From Deroplatys truncata (taxonomy: Eukaryota > Arthropoda > Insecta > Mantodea > Mantidae): a stretch of 64,000 nt of DNA. This document shows, piece by piece, positions 25,911-37,731 of this stretch (position 1 is its first letter; the number at the start of each line of letters is the position of its first letter). The notes under the pieces are model-generated. The model made no database searches. It was not told the origin of the DNA and saw only the letters and a program-made list of their open reading frames with translations. Location: positions 113,441,692 through 113,505,691 of the forward strand of contig CM060978.1 in assembly GCA_030765065.1 (NCBI GenBank). Reading direction: 5' to 3'. A program made the translations under genes and the position numbers.

Positions 25911-26430
25911 TAAACGAATAAAAACTTAGGAAGTTACGCGATTGTTAGTAGGATAATTTGCATTCATTAACATCTGTCCCTAAAAAAGTAATTTCGTTTG
26001 GAAGTATATACGTTGAGAATAGACTTCATACACATTGTCGCCTCTTTAATTGTGGCATCGGTGTGACTGAAACAAATATGTACTTCATCACGTCTTTTAA
26101 CGACATGTTTAATTCTACACACAGTGTGCAAGGTGCAAAGAATAGCATACTGAACATTAAAAGTGAGGCCTCGCTTAGGGAGTAGCACTCCAGTTGCTTT
26201 GCGCCATAACTTCAAACCGGTGGCGTAGTGTGGTATTGTACATAAAGAAAGCTATCACTTTTAAACAGCTTTTACTTAACCATATAACATTACATAAATT
26301 GTGTTGTTATTATTATTATTCCTGAATGACTGCAGCGATTGTGCCTTACCTTGAGGTCTAGATCAACCAACAGGTTTTTGGCTGCAAACCATCAGTGGGC
26401 TCATTTTCATACGTTATTTCAGATTACATT
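25911..26430. other. No recognisable feature
   Basis: AT-rich. The paired opposite-strand frames at 25958-26215 have no known signature. Confidence 0.45.
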
Positions 26431-26444
26431 TTATGGAACAGATT

Positions 26445-26600
26445 AAAGTTTTCCATTTTCTCTTCCACTTATCCGTGGTAAATAGAGGAAGTGTATTTCA
26501 CCCAGAAATTCGAAATAAATATTACGCCGGAAATACATGTTTTGAAGCCGCACGCGCGCGTGTGTATATGAACAGCATAACTCAAAAACGAAATCTCGGA
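26445..26600 (-). repeat. 3' fragment of the Helentron-like family
   Basis: Carries the 'TTCCATTTTCTCTTCCACTT' start, the CACCCAGAAATTCGA block, CCGGAAATACATGTTTTGA and then 'GAACAGCATAACTCAAAAAC', with most of the microsatellite gone. Confidence 0.6.
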
Positions 26601-26604
26601 TGGA

Positions 26605-28738
26605 TAGATGGATGAATGAATGATTTATTGTCTGCTTTAAACCTTACATACAATTTATACAATATATACAATGGAGCTACTTATTAGCTCTCTTCTCCTT
26701 GAATTTAAGATTTTCTTGTGTATATAATGGGGAACTTAACGTATTCACTATTTACTTTTTGTCTTGTTACCCGTTTTCCGTATTTACTACAGTTTGCTTC
26801 ACAGTTCTTTTAGCCATTTTAACCTTATTTTTCCTAAATGTTTTCCTGCTTTCTGCATATATTCATTTGATCCAGTATTAAAAATCCTCCCAACTTTTAG
26901 CTCTTTTGGTAATTTTTTTCCTCTTCCTTTATCACGTATCATCGCATGCCAGAATATGCCACTTGTCATGTAATCCTTTACATTTAGTACATATATGCCC
27001 CCTTTTGCTCCCCGTTAAAACACTTTAATTCATTACACCTGTCCTCGCACATGCATACTCCATTTTGGCCTCTGTTGCATACTTCGATGTATCTTTCTTT
27101 TCCCCATTCCGTTTTAAAATAATTATAATCCATTAATGAACATTTTTCATTGAAACTACTTATAATTTGTCGCCTTTCAATAGCTTCAACTCTTGTTGTA
27201 ATTTCTTTCCAGAAACCCTTACTTTTGTTCTTGGTTTCTACCCACGTTTCACCCATTCCTATTTCTTCTAATGTTTTCTGTATCTTGCGCATCCAAGTTT
27301 CTTTTTTCCCCATTTTTACTTTCTCTACTACGTATAGTAAGTAGGGGAAGTATAGTATTCCACCCAAAAATTCGATACCAAGATTTCACCGGAAATACTT
27401 GTTTTGAGATCCCCTGAATCCAAAAAAAGCATTTTTGGAAACGTCCGTGTGTGTGTCTGTGTGCCTGTCTGTGAACAGCATAACTCAGAAACGAACAGTC
27501 GGATAAACACCAAACTTGGTATTTAGGTTCAGTATCTTCCAAGGATGCGACACGAAGGTTTTCAAGAAAATCCCCCCACCCCAAATTACCCTTTACATGG
27601 AAAATTTTTCGAAAATTTTAATTTTCTCAAAAACGGCTCTAACGATTTTGATTAAAATATCATATGTTTAAGATATTTTTATGACAAATAAAATGTATAT
27701 CTTGAATTTTCTGGGAATGTCTCCAAAAGTATTCTTCATTGTGAACAACTTTTGCATAACTGGTAAACCATAAGAGATAGACAAAATTTTACTACACAAA
27801 AAATGTAGATCGCTTTAAAATACACAATTTATGTCATACACGTTTTTGTTGTTGAGTGAACCATTTTCGAGATATTGCTTGTTATTCCCTTAAATTTTTC
27901 AATACTTATTTTCTCAAATGGGAATTCGTTATTCATTTTTTTTTGTCTTGGATATGCAAAGAGTATTAATCTGTGGGAAATGGAATGGTGCTGCACCTAG
28001 CAACCAGCTATTAAGAGATACGTATGTGCTTAAAGGCTACTGTATTTCTATATTGCCCTTGTAAATATATATTCCCCTCACATCTACAAGAAAATTAGCA
28101 ATAAGATAGACTCTGCAAATGTTTATCTCGATTAAGATGAAGTAGATGGAGAATAAGCGTTTGTAAAAATAGTTTGTACAAGAGAAGAGAAAGTCGTGTG
28201 AGTGTAACACATCAGATTTTTTCCTATACAACCAAGCATTGCTTTAGTATATCATTTTATTCTGAACCAGTATTTGATTGCCCTTTTTACCATTTTGCCT
28301 TTTGCTCCCACCCTCCCTAGTTCTGCTTGTGCTACTCCATTCGATGAACTTCTTGGTAATCCCAGGCTTATTTTGGAAAAATTCCTATGTATAACATCTA
28401 CATTTTGTCCTTTATCCAAACCCCATATCTCTGCTGCGTATAACATCCTTGCTTCCACCACCGTACCATATATCCTTTCCAGCCACGTAATTTGCATTTC
28501 TGTTATTTTGTTCACACATGCTCTAATTACCTGTATTGCTTGTTTCTCCTTTGCTAGTACTCTTTACTTCTGTTCTCCCCAATCCCCTGCACTACTGAGC
28601 CTTACTCTTAGTCAATTTTCCTCACTACTTCCAACTCTGCTCCTTCCCAATATCAATTTTCGATCTTCTTTAGTTTATATCCTTTCTTCAATATCATGAT
28701 TTTGGATTTCGTTTTGTTTATTCTCAGTCCCTAATTTT
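26605..28738 (-). pseudogene. LINE 3' half (RT end and C-terminal domain), split by a Helentron-like copy
   Basis: Reading the minus strand from 28738, 'LGLRINKTKSKIMI' is followed by a degenerate stretch. Then comes an RT-thumb-like segment in 28252-28515 with 'EARMLYAAEIWGLDKG' and 'ISLGLPRSSSNGVAQAELGR', typical of CR1/RTE-like LINE C-termini ('LYG.E.WG', 'LGLPRS...A...ELGR'). After the inserted element the frame resumes at 27300 with 'ETWMRKIQKTLEEIGMGETW' and ends in a Cys-rich degenerate tail. The LINE 3' end carries (CATT)-like repeats at about 26605-26625. In-frame stops show it is inactive. Confidence 0.75.
27313..28222 (-). mobile_element. Helentron-like element inserted in the LINE
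   Basis: Ends are TTTTTACTTTCTCTACTACG at 27313 and ..CATCAGATTTTTT at 28222. An 8-base TTTTTTCC occurs directly outside both ends (27302-27309 and 28217-28224). Removing the element restores an uninterrupted LINE sequence through GGAAAAAAG, so this copy defines the insertion site well. Confidence 0.8.
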
Positions 28739-29403
28739 TATATCTCGCAAGGATATTTAAGCTCAGTATCTTCCAAGAATGCTGCACGAAGAGTTTCAAG
28801 AAAATTCTCCCACCCCAAACTACCTTTTACCAGGAATATTTTTCGTAGTTTATTTTCTCCAAAATGACTAACCATTTTGATTAAACCGCTAATATATTTA
28901 AGATGACATATAAGTTTGAAATTTTTTGTGAATAGCCTATGAAAGCTTCTTCGTTCAAAATTAATTTTGTATAACTTTGCAGAACCGATAAGCCATACAT
29001 AGGAAAAATTATCTTTAAAAAACACAACTGATTTCAAATAATTACTTTTTTGTGGCATCAGCCATTTCTGTGATACTCGCCGTTATTAGTTTGAATTGCT
29101 TCAGTGATTTTATATTTTTGGAATGCTGTCATCATTCAGTTATTTCTCACGATGTTACGGAAAGAGTATGGATCTCAAGGCCAGCACACAGCGGCCCGCT
29201 TTTTGAAGATTTAACTAACGCTTCATCATCCTGTATTCCCTTTGTACCCACAACGAAATGTGTAATGGAACTTTCTATAAATGTTTATCTCGATTAATAA
29301 GTAGATAAAAAAGCTAAGCTTCTGCAAGAATAGTTTGTAGAAGCTTTACAAAAATAAACAATAATGGCTGAGGAAAGTCATGTGAGTGTAAGTGGTCAGA
29401 TTC
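28739..29403 (-). repeat. Strongly diverged Helentron-like copy
   Basis: Contains 'CAGTATCTTCCAAGAATGC', 'TTTCAAGAAAATTCTCCCAC' and, at the far end, 'AAAGTCATGTGAGTGTAAG..TCAGATT', matching interior and 5' end of the family. No microsatellite. Confidence 0.65.
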
Positions 29404-29439
29404 TTTTTAGCAGAAGCAACAACACCGTTTAGGCCACTG

Positions 29440-29835
29440 ACCTGTTCCGACCTCAAAGTATGTCGAATTGGTCCATCCATCTCTTGAATGGATGTCCTCT
29501 TAGCCTCTTGTTTGTAGGTTTGTACATGTAAGCTTTTTGGGCGAGTCGACGGTTTTCCATTCTTAAAACATGTTCAGAATACATGTTTTGATATTGCTTT
29601 ATTTTCTCATCTAGGCTGAATATCTTTAACTCTTTTCTAATGTCTTCATTTTTCTGTCTATTATTTGATAACTGCCACCATGCGCAACAACTCATATCTG
29701 CGGACTCTTATGTTTTGTTTGATATCTTTCTATGTCGAGGTCCAGCACTCACATCCGCACAAGAGAGTGGGACAGCTAGTGCTTTATACACTTTTAGGAT
29801 TGTTTCCTTTCTAGCTTATGATTGTTCCACATAAA
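29440..29835 (-). pseudogene. RTE-type LINE C-terminal fragment
   Basis: The minus strand 29453-29695 encodes 'LDEKIKQYQNMYSEHVLRME' and 'RRLAQKAYMYKPTNKRLRGH' followed by 'PFKRWMDQF'. This matches the very common LINE C-terminus 'I..YR..W..H..RM...R..K....Y.P.GKR..GRP..RW.D'. Upstream, in a shifted frame, is a 'TLLCGCECW' stretch matching 'P.LLYG.E.W'. Degenerate and inactive. Confidence 0.75.
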
Positions 29836-30195
29836 TAACTGAATAGCTGAATTTAGTTTACAGATCTTCGTTTTTCATGTTTCCAATAATTTTCACGCCC
29901 TAAATAATCAATTTGTTTTACTTTTTTTAAATTTGAAAATCAGATGGACATCAAAATGCTCCAGCGTATTGTGGAATTCAATATACCATTATTTCCGCTG
30001 TTCGAAGGCGTAATTGCTTTCACCGAGGCCTATGAAAGACCCCGAGAGTCCAAAACACAGATTTCTTTTATTAAACGACACACGAGTTGCCTATTTCGTT
30101 TAATGTTATAAACCTGCATCTTCATTTTGCAATGATCTTTGAGGAAAATTCAGTTAGCTTTTGCCTACCAAATAATAAAACTGAAGCTTTTACAC
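29836..30195. other. No clear feature
   Basis: Around 29965-30060 a faint resemblance to the 3' end of the Helentron-like family ('GTGGAATTCAATA', 'GAGAGTCCAAA') is visible, but too diverged to assert. Confidence 0.35.
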
Positions 30196-30228
<33 letters not shown>

Positions 30229-30252
30229 TATTATTATTATTATTATTATTAA
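30196..30252. repeat. (AAT)n-(ATT)n palindromic microsatellite
   Basis: About ten AAT units run directly into about eight ATT units, giving a perfect inverted microsatellite. Confidence 0.95.
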
Positions 30253-30443
30253 ATGACTTCTCTGCTGTGTAAATATTATTTAAATTGTCATAGCCGTCAC
30301 AATTCAGTTTGAAAAGTCAGCAGCCACATGGTTTCATGAGAATCCATGGTCGCAGTAAAACAAAATGAGGGCTAATCTAAACACTTCAGCTTACTTCTAC
30401 AAATAAGCCAAAGCAGTTGTATTTAATTATAAACTCCATTTTA

Positions 30444-30501
30444 TTTCAAGTAGACAGATTCCATTTTTTTCACCTTATAAATGGAATCTGTCTACTTGAA
30501 A
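30444..30501. repeat. Perfect 23-bp hairpin with 12-nt loop
   Basis: TTTCAAGTAGACAGATTCCA.. at 30444-30466 is exactly inverted at 30479-30501. An (AT)n tract follows at 30537-30558. It could be the collapsed end of a foldback transposon. Confidence 0.9.
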
Positions 30502-30559
30502 AAAAAATACTTTAGTATATAATAATAAATTTAATAATATATATATATATATATATCTT

Positions 30560-31080
30560 TTATTGAATTAATAAAAAATAATTGGAATACACGTACATAT
30601 GTATTTATTATTTAGACCTTTTTAATTATTACGCACCGGCACAGGAAATTGAAAGAAAACAATAAATAGATAATCTAGAAAATTAAATTGTAGCATTCTT
30701 TCACTGAGAAATATCGATTACTGTTAAGAAAACACTTCGTTTGAGGAGTGGATAAGTTTCTTTAAAAAGGGGGTTTCTTTTTCTTTTCACCCTAGCACTA
30801 TAGTCATTATTATGACCATAATCGTCTTCCTATTGTGATAGGGTGTTGGCCACTGCATAGTATGCAATACTTAAAGGCTTTCAGTTGCACGCTTTAATAT
30901 CATCTCACACATACTCAGCTAGAATTCAAAATATATTAGCGCAAAAAAGTATTGGTAGGTGGTATATCATTTCATTTGTATAAGAAGGGTTTATTACTAT
31001 GCTGGTCCGGGTTCACGGTCGCCGATTCTGGAGTATTACATTTCGAGAATCGGAAAAGTTATGTCACAGCAAACGACCAC
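30560..31080. other. No recognisable feature
   Basis: AT-rich, no motif. Confidence 0.45.
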
Positions 31081-31330
31081 TTTTACTTTCTCTATCACGT
31101 ACATATTAGATAGAGAAGGTATTGCATTCCATAAAAAAAATGATACCGAGATTTCGCCGGAAATACTGTTTTGAGGCCCCCTGAATCCAATTTTTATTTT
31201 ATTTTATTTTATTTTTTTAAGGTCTCTGTATGGGGGGATTTAGTTAGAACCTTTCAAAGATGCGACACAAAGATTTTCAAGAAAATCCCCCCATCCTAAA
31301 CTACCCTTTACATGGAACATTTGAAAGATG
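31081..31330 (-). repeat. Rearranged fragment of the Helentron-like family
   Basis: 'TTTTACTTTCTCTATCACG', the GATACCGAGATTTCGCCGGA block, then after a T-rich patch the 'GATGCGACACAAAGATTTTC' to 'CCTTTACATGGAACATTTG' block; microsatellite deleted. Confidence 0.65.
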
Positions 31331-31826
31331 TTTCATATTGTAATGAGTGTAGTATTTCCTCTGCCACTCTCCATGAGTTAAACAGAAACCACAAACTTTA
31401 CGATTTAGTTATTGTATATAAAAGTGGTTCAGTTTTGCTACCAAACTTTTCCTGAGTCACCGCAACATTGTTGCCTCACACGGTGGTTTCCTATAAGAAT
31501 ACACCTAGCTAGATGGATGGCACTTGTCAGCGTTTGGTAAAATGCGAATCGGTTAATATCTGCGATTTAAATCCCAGAGCTCATTTGCACATACATTTCA
31601 TATTGCATATTATATTCGTTAAAAGCCAAACATATGATAACTATCTGGTGTGTAATAATTAACACAAGTTTCTCCATTCATTACCACTTAACAGGTGTCC
31701 CTTTTACTGAATGAAACTGACATAGATTTACTCTCTAAGCCGATGACACTACACACTATTCTAAGTAAGTTTTGTTAACGATAGTTTAGTCTCGCTTTAA
31801 ATGTGGTATTTCGTTAATAAAAGCAG
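31331..31826. other. No recognisable feature
   Basis: No motif or coding frame. Confidence 0.45.
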
Positions 31827-31976
31827 ATGTTTTCGGGTTGAATAGCAAGAGATGTTAAGCACGACATAACTCAAAAGACTGTGCATGCTTGCTTACATGA
31901 TGATTTAAGTAGTAAGCCTAAGACAACTGCAATCCGCGGAAAAATTACCGCGGCCTACTATTCAACCTGAAAACAT
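31827..31976. mobile_element. 150-bp MITE-like element
   Basis: Terminal inverted repeats ATGTTTTCGGGTTGAATAG (31827-31845) and its inverse (31958-31976) differ at one position. An internal CCGCGG pair forms a second small palindrome near 31934-31953. Confidence 0.7.
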
Positions 31977-32129
31977 GACATTTTACTTATGTGACATTAC
32001 ATTTTAGGGTATAGGAAAGTGTTAACGGCAAGTCAGTACCATCGGTATAAAGCATGAAACCTATTTCAATTACACCCTGTATATTACACTAACATTCATT
32101 AAAATATGATTCTTCTATCCACTTCAGGT

Positions 32130-32619
32130 TAACCCCGATAAATACGGTTACAAATTTACCATGCCTTTAAAAAAATAATAACACTTTTCAAAAATGTTAC
32201 TTTGGCGCACCAAAGTAAACTTTAAGCTAAGAGTATTCACTCAAAACAAGTGTTCCGGAAGAGGTTAATGCTATGAGAAACGCTAATGTTATTTTGTATT
32301 AACTAATGACATCTACAGATTTTCTGCAATAATGTTTTGTCTTTCTCTTATAATTTGACAGCAATATAAAATTCAATAGAATGAACGGTAATTCAAAGGC
32401 TACCTACAGAACATACGAATTTAACACCCTATTCGTCAAACTAATATCTCAAAATTATCTATACTGTCTTAATACAAATATTTTGCCATGTTTGAGAAAA
32501 TAAAATCCACCTTGGTTTGGAAGTGTGCAATTTCACGAAATTCTCGCCTTGCATCCTTAACAGCTGCCTGACTATTTTTCAGTTACGCTGTGCTGTTCTG
32601 TTCTGTTCTGTTCTGTTCT

Positions 32620-32689
<70 letters not shown>

Positions 32690-32705
32690 GCACACACATA
32701 CACAT
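32130..32705 (+). repeat. Diverged Helentron-like copy with (TTCTG)n-(CT)n-(CA)n core
   Basis: Family interior blocks ('GTCTTTCTCTTATAATTTG', 'TTGCCATGTTTGAGAAAATA', 'CGCCTTGCATCC') precede a compound microsatellite: TTCTG x ~6 at 32590-32620, CT at 32622-32670 and CA/CG to 32703. Confidence 0.55.
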
Positions 32706-32894
32706 TTACATTTCCAGGTGATCAGGATAAATCGTTCGCGCCTCATATTGCATGTACCAGTTGTGTTGTGGGATTACGTTATTGGTATGAAGGAAAATGG
32801 AAGGTAATGCCGTTCGCCAAACCAGTGATATGGACAGAACATTAGAATCACCATGACGATTGTTACTTTTGCGTGTGCAAAGTTGCTGGCTACA

Positions 32895-32957
<63 letters not shown>
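32895..32957. repeat. (AAT)n microsatellite
   Basis: About 20 AAT units; poly-Asn and poly-Ile frames are artefacts of it. Confidence 0.95.
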
Positions 32958-33059
32958 CAGGCAGGAATTAAACTCAGCTACACGCCTATTCCTCATGAAT
33001 CCGAACTACCTATACCTATACCACCATCAGACCTCAATTTTAGTGAATCTGAAAGCAGA

Positions 33060-34250
33060 CTTCCAACAATGAGCTGGTTTGTGATCCAGAAAAATTTGAC
33101 AATTCACCACAACAGTTTAATCAATTTGAATTAAATGATTTAGTGAGGGATTTAGGCCTTACAAAACAAAAAAGTGAATTACTGGGCCCAAGACTACAGG
33201 AGGATTTGTTATCGCCTGCGTTACATTTTCGTGGTATAGGAATCGCGAAATACAGTTCAAGTACTATGCAGGAGATCAACTTGTGTTTTGTGTGGATGTG
33301 TGTAATCTTATTCAATAGTTAGGCAAGAAAGCTTATGAGCCAATTAACTGACGTCTTTTTATTGATTCTTCCAAACGAAGTCTTAAGGCAGTGTTACATC
33401 ATAATGTTAACAAGTTAGCTTCAATAACGCTTGCATATTTTACGAAACTAAGAGTGTCTTATGAAACTCTGAAGCGTGTTCTTAAGAAAATTAAGTACTG
33501 CGACCATAAGTGGCAAATATGTAGTGACTTGATCATTGGTCTGTTACTAGGACAATAGGTGGGATACACAAAATTCCCTTGCTTTCTTTGCGAGTGGGAT
33601 AGCAGGGCAAGGGACAAACATTTCGAAACTGACCAATGGCCTGAGAGGCAGCAACTGGAACTTGTATAAAAAAAATGTTACTAACGTGCCTCTTATTGAT
33701 CGTCAAAAAATTCTACTCCCTCCATTTCACATAAAACTTGACATGATGAAACAATTCGTGAAAGCCCTTGACAAAAGTTGCACTTGCTTCCAGTACTTAT
33801 GCACAAAGTTTCCATGATTGTCACAGGTTAAAACCAGAGAGGGATTATTCGATGGACCACAGATAAGGAAATTAATGAAAGCTGTTAATTTTACGAGATC
33901 TATGAATGAAATTTAAAAAATGCGTGAATGGATTCAGAGAGTTGTTAAAAAATTTCTAGGCGATGTGAAAGACCCTCAATACAAAGAAATTGTCAGAAAC
34001 ACGCTGGAAAATTTCAGACTGCTCGGCTGTAATATGAGTTTGTAACTTCATTTCCTCACGTCACATCTTGACTACTTCTCGTCGAATTTAGGAGCTGTCA
34101 GTGAAGAGCAGGGTGAAAGGTTTCACCAGGACTTGAAAGATGTTGAACGACGTTATCAGAGACGTTGGCACGTACATATGATGACCGATTACCGCTGGTG
34201 TCTTGCACGCGACGAACCTACCAGAGAACACTGAAGAAAAATCACGTAAC
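33060..34250 (+). pseudogene. Broken copy of a widespread repeat-associated protein family
   Basis: Successive segments in shifting frames match a protein family that recurs in many copies in arthropod genomes and is usually annotated as uncharacterised. Visible in order are 'TKQKSELLGPRLQ', 'FIDSSKRSLKAV', 'FPCFLCEWDS', 'ILLPPFHIKLDMMKQFVKAL', 'RLLGCNMS'-like residues and 'EEQGERFHQDLKDVERRYQ'. Stops and frameshifts are numerous, and some conserved residues are altered. The Cys pair in CFLCEWDS and the His/Asp-rich end suggest metal binding, but the biochemical role is unknown to me. It is most likely carried by a transposon; no flanking terminal repeats were found. Confidence 0.65.
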
Positions 34251-34559
34251 TGAAGTTCCATGGGAAAAGAAAAAGTGGTACACAAGATAACTACATACAT
34301 TCTCAAATTCAAGCATGCTTTCATGTTATTATTCTTTATTTTCCTTAAAAGCTGTACATGAGTGTGTAATATTTTTTAAAAACTTTAAAATGATATTTTC
34401 ATTGAACATTGTCATATTGCCAAAACGAGATATGCTGCGGAAAAACGGAATGCATTTTTTAATTCTGCGCACCGAAATTAGTAAAAGTAGCCTACTTTTA
34501 ATCGCAACGCAGAAAAAAAAAAAGTTTTCATTTGTAACCTAGTGGACATGTTTAGCCTA

Positions 34560-34655
34560 AAGTCATAATACACTGATAAAAGTAAAATACACACTTTAAG
34601 ATGAAATCGGGATATCGAATTTCTGATCTAATGCAATTGTACTTCCTTTGGTAGG
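34560..34655 (-). repeat. Trace of the Helentron-like family
   Basis: 'GATGAAATCGGGATATCGAA' followed by TTTCTGATCTAATGCAATTGTACTTCC resembles the family's 3' segment. Short and diverged; orientation uncertain. Confidence 0.35.
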
Positions 34656-34800
34656 CGGTAGAGGGGAGTACCTACTGAGCTACATGGCTTAGGCGGCAAG
34701 GGCTCGCATTCGGAGGTTACGGATTAAATCCCTGTACCGTCCAATCTGACTGCGTACTTTTCGTGGTCTCCCTCAGTTGTCAGGTAAATTTATCAGACTG
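34655..34800 (+). repeat. tRNA-like SINE fragment
   Basis: 'CTACATGGCTTAGGCGGCAA' plus 'GGTTACGGATTAAATCCC' (degenerate box B), akin to the SINE at 14960. Confidence 0.5.
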
Positions 34801-34859
34801 GATATTCAATAGTACGACCCGAAACTCCACCTATTGATCAAAATAAATAAATGGTATAG

Positions 34860-35150
34860 GAGGGGGTGACTACGCGACTAAGGTCATATCTCCAGCATCT
34901 GATGATTACTGTTAACTCAGTCTACAGTGCGATATCAAAAGGCCACATTCCGCCAAAACTTAAGAGCAATAAAATAGGTATATGTTATAGAAGATGACTA
35001 TGCAACTAAGGTCATCTGTGTAGCAGCTGATGACTGTGTACACTTAAAAGAACCACCTTCAGTTCCACGACCCCAGAAGTCCACATTCCGCCAAAGCTCA
35101 ATAACAATATTGAGGGTATAAAACGGCAACTATGCAACTAGGGCCATTCA
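34860..35150. repeat. ~130-bp degenerate tandem repeat
   Basis: 'GACTAYGCRACTAAGGTCAT' recurs at 34868, 34996 and about 35128. 'CACATTCCGCCAAARCT' recurs at about 34944 and 35083. Confidence 0.8.
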
Positions 35151-36199
35151 TCAGCAAGTTCAAACAGGTGGTACAGGGGGTGAGGGGAAACGCGCTGGTG
35201 CGAGACGCGATATACCTCTTGTGGCGCAGCTTGCGAAGTACACTGCGAAGCAATAAAACGGTACAAGTTAAGCTAATAACAAATAAGACAATTCCGTTTG
35301 ATAAGAGGTCTAAGTGTACGGCTGTATTTCCCGCTTCACTTGTTACATCTCCTTGAAATAATGATGTCACTCGCTGTGGATTTTTGCAGCATCGCAATGA
35401 GCTTTTCAGCAGTTACTGAAATAGGCGAGTGTAGAGTTCAAGTTAGCCGCATCATTACCCGTGAAATAAACCGCGTCTTTGTGCTGATGTATGATAGAAG
35501 CAGTTTGCTGTTACATGACGTATATAGCACTATTCATAACAGCTGTGAGAGAGAAGAGATTCCGGTGTCCTCCCAGATCTATCATTATGGGAATCTGTTC
35601 CTCGCTATAGGCGATATAAATTGAAGGCATTTATGAAAGAAATGATTTACGAAAGTTAATTCAAATTCAACTTTAGCATCAGGGAATAAATTCTGTAATT
35701 ATCATTATATGGTTCAGTTAAATTGTAGCTTAGACTTGAAGTAGCAAAAAATTATCTCACTTCAATGCTTCGTGTGCGCGCGCGTGTCTGTAGAAAATAT
35801 AAATAACTATATACGTCACAATTATTCAGACATACGAACAAGGTGGGATTTTTGCAAGCGAAGGAACGAAGGGTTTCATAAAAACTTCAGGTTGGTTATG
35901 TTGTGATAATACGAAACACTAAAAATCTGACGTGAGCATTGTCGTGATTTCTCTTACCCCCCAAATCACGTACATCCTTTTTAGATTATATTAGATGGTG
36001 CTTTTCAAGTACGAGTTGACCGTCAAGGCGCTACGAGAAGGGTAGTCGGATTAGTTACCTCCACGCACCTTGTGACCTTGGTTTACTTTTGTTTCTCTCT
36101 GTCTCAATGAAAGCAATTCGGAGTGCTTATGCACAACAAGTATTTTTTAATTTGTGTTGTAAATTATTATGCCACGATACAGCAACAAATTTTCATGTA
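35151..36199. other. No recognisable feature
   Basis: Open frames at 35098-35624 overlap on both strands and have no family signature. A CG/CA patch lies at 35774-35790. Confidence 0.4.
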
Positions 36200-36780
36200 C
36201 AATTTCGTGTGCTTGCAGGGGTTTGAAACAGAATTTCCAAAGGTACGTCCTCCAAAAAGAGAAATCACGCGAAAACATTTAAATAAGTTTAAACAATTTA
36301 GAGAAACGGATTTGACAGAAATCTAAGGGTAAAGCGGCGCGCGCTTACTGAGGAGAAATTAGACCAAGTTGGAGAACATTCATTCAGAACAACATTCTCC
36401 TCAAAAGTCTATGGGACAACATTCACAGAAAACTAATTTCAATGAGCCCAGCTACGGAATCTTAAAATTGAAACCATTTAAGATCACTGCTGTCAACGAA
36501 CTACCATGCAATGACAGTCATGCTACATTTCTGCAACTGGATTTTGAGGAATGTTAAAAATGGAGTAGTTGATACAAACTTAACAATATTTTCTGACGAA
36601 GCATGCTTCTATTTAGACAGTTATGTTTCGAAGCAGAATAATCAGTATTGGTGCTCACAGAAACTCAAATTTATTGCTAGAAACCCCATTACATGAAGAG
36701 AAAGGCGTAGCGTTCTATACTTGGTGTCTTCCTGAGAAAGTTGACTCAGCCAGCGATTCCCCCCTCCCATTTGAGGTAGG
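36200..36780 (+). pseudogene. IS630/Tc1-mariner superfamily transposase fragment
   Basis: Frames at 36200-36326, 36369-36557 and 36511-36696 together recall a common insect DDE transposase. They contain 'SYGILKLKPFKITAVNEL' (end of the helix-turn-helix linker, family 'R.L...LK.Y....VQEL'), then 'FCNWIL', then 'IFSDEACFYLDSYVSKQNNQ', which holds the DE.F.L.G.VN.QN.R.W core around a catalytic Asp, then 'ETPLHEEKG' in a shifted frame (family 'E.PLH..K..VW'). It ends at a T-run (36799-36812). Frames are broken, so it is inactive. Confidence 0.65.
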
Positions 36781-36812
36781 TATAAAGTTTGATACTTTTT
36801 TTTTTTTTTTTG

Positions 36813-37731
36813 GAAGCAGGGGGTCATTTTAGGATATAGGTGTTCGCTGCTTGCTTTGCGATGCATAAAGATGTGTGTGTAATCCCAACGCAGTAGCCAA
36901 TGAGAAGACAAACACGGTAAAAACGAGAGATACAACACATTAGCGATTACTCATACTTGTGAAAGGCGTAGGAAAGCGAAGAAACACAAGAGGAAAATAT
37001 GAAGAGGCAGAAGCAACAAGCATGTTCAAATAACTGTTACAGCAACACTTCTGTAGGGATCCGAGATTAAATCCAAAATAATATACATATATTACACACC
37101 TCTGTGTATGTGTGATCAAAATGTTATGCAGTACATTGCTATTTTAGGTAAACAACCGATTTTACCATGTAGGTACATTTTACAAAGCCAACCTGTGAGA
37201 TGGGCGTGTACGGGCTTTCCAATCAAAAACGACTAAATGGGCTATGTTGACAACTTAATTTCCGAAAGAAGGGTATGCAGTGACGCGCAAAGTAAAAACA
37301 TGACGCATCTGACAATTCTGTCATTTAAAAATGCCAATAAAATAGTTACTATTTAAAAAGTATCAGAGTTTGATTTCAGCCATTTTGACATTCTAGGACT
37401 TTCGTTTTCCGGTTACAATCAAAAGCTATATAGTCTGGAACACACAGAAAGCTTGAGGTACAGATACAATTTAAGTACTAAACCTCTTAGCTATAAGTAA
37501 TTCTTATTTGCACCCTCAGGACATCACATGAAAATAGGAGCTGCTAATAAAACTAAACTATCACATAAAACAAGCACTTCAGGGGAAACTGTTGTACAAA
37601 AATTAATAAAATCTTGTTTAAATCTACGTTTCATAGGTGGAACCACCACATATCTCCACAAAAAAAAAAATAAAAAAAATTTAAAACTATACTGGTAATT
37701 CCAATATTCAACTTGGACAATTTATGTTAGG
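36813..37731. other. No recognisable feature
   Basis: AT-rich, no coding signature. Confidence 0.45.

Noticed and set aside
25628..25929. Repeated small proteins starting 'MFHVKG.LGWGDFLENLRVAS'
   Set aside because: Occurs in every copy of the Helentron-like family in varying frames and breaks differently in each; no evidence of conserved coding.
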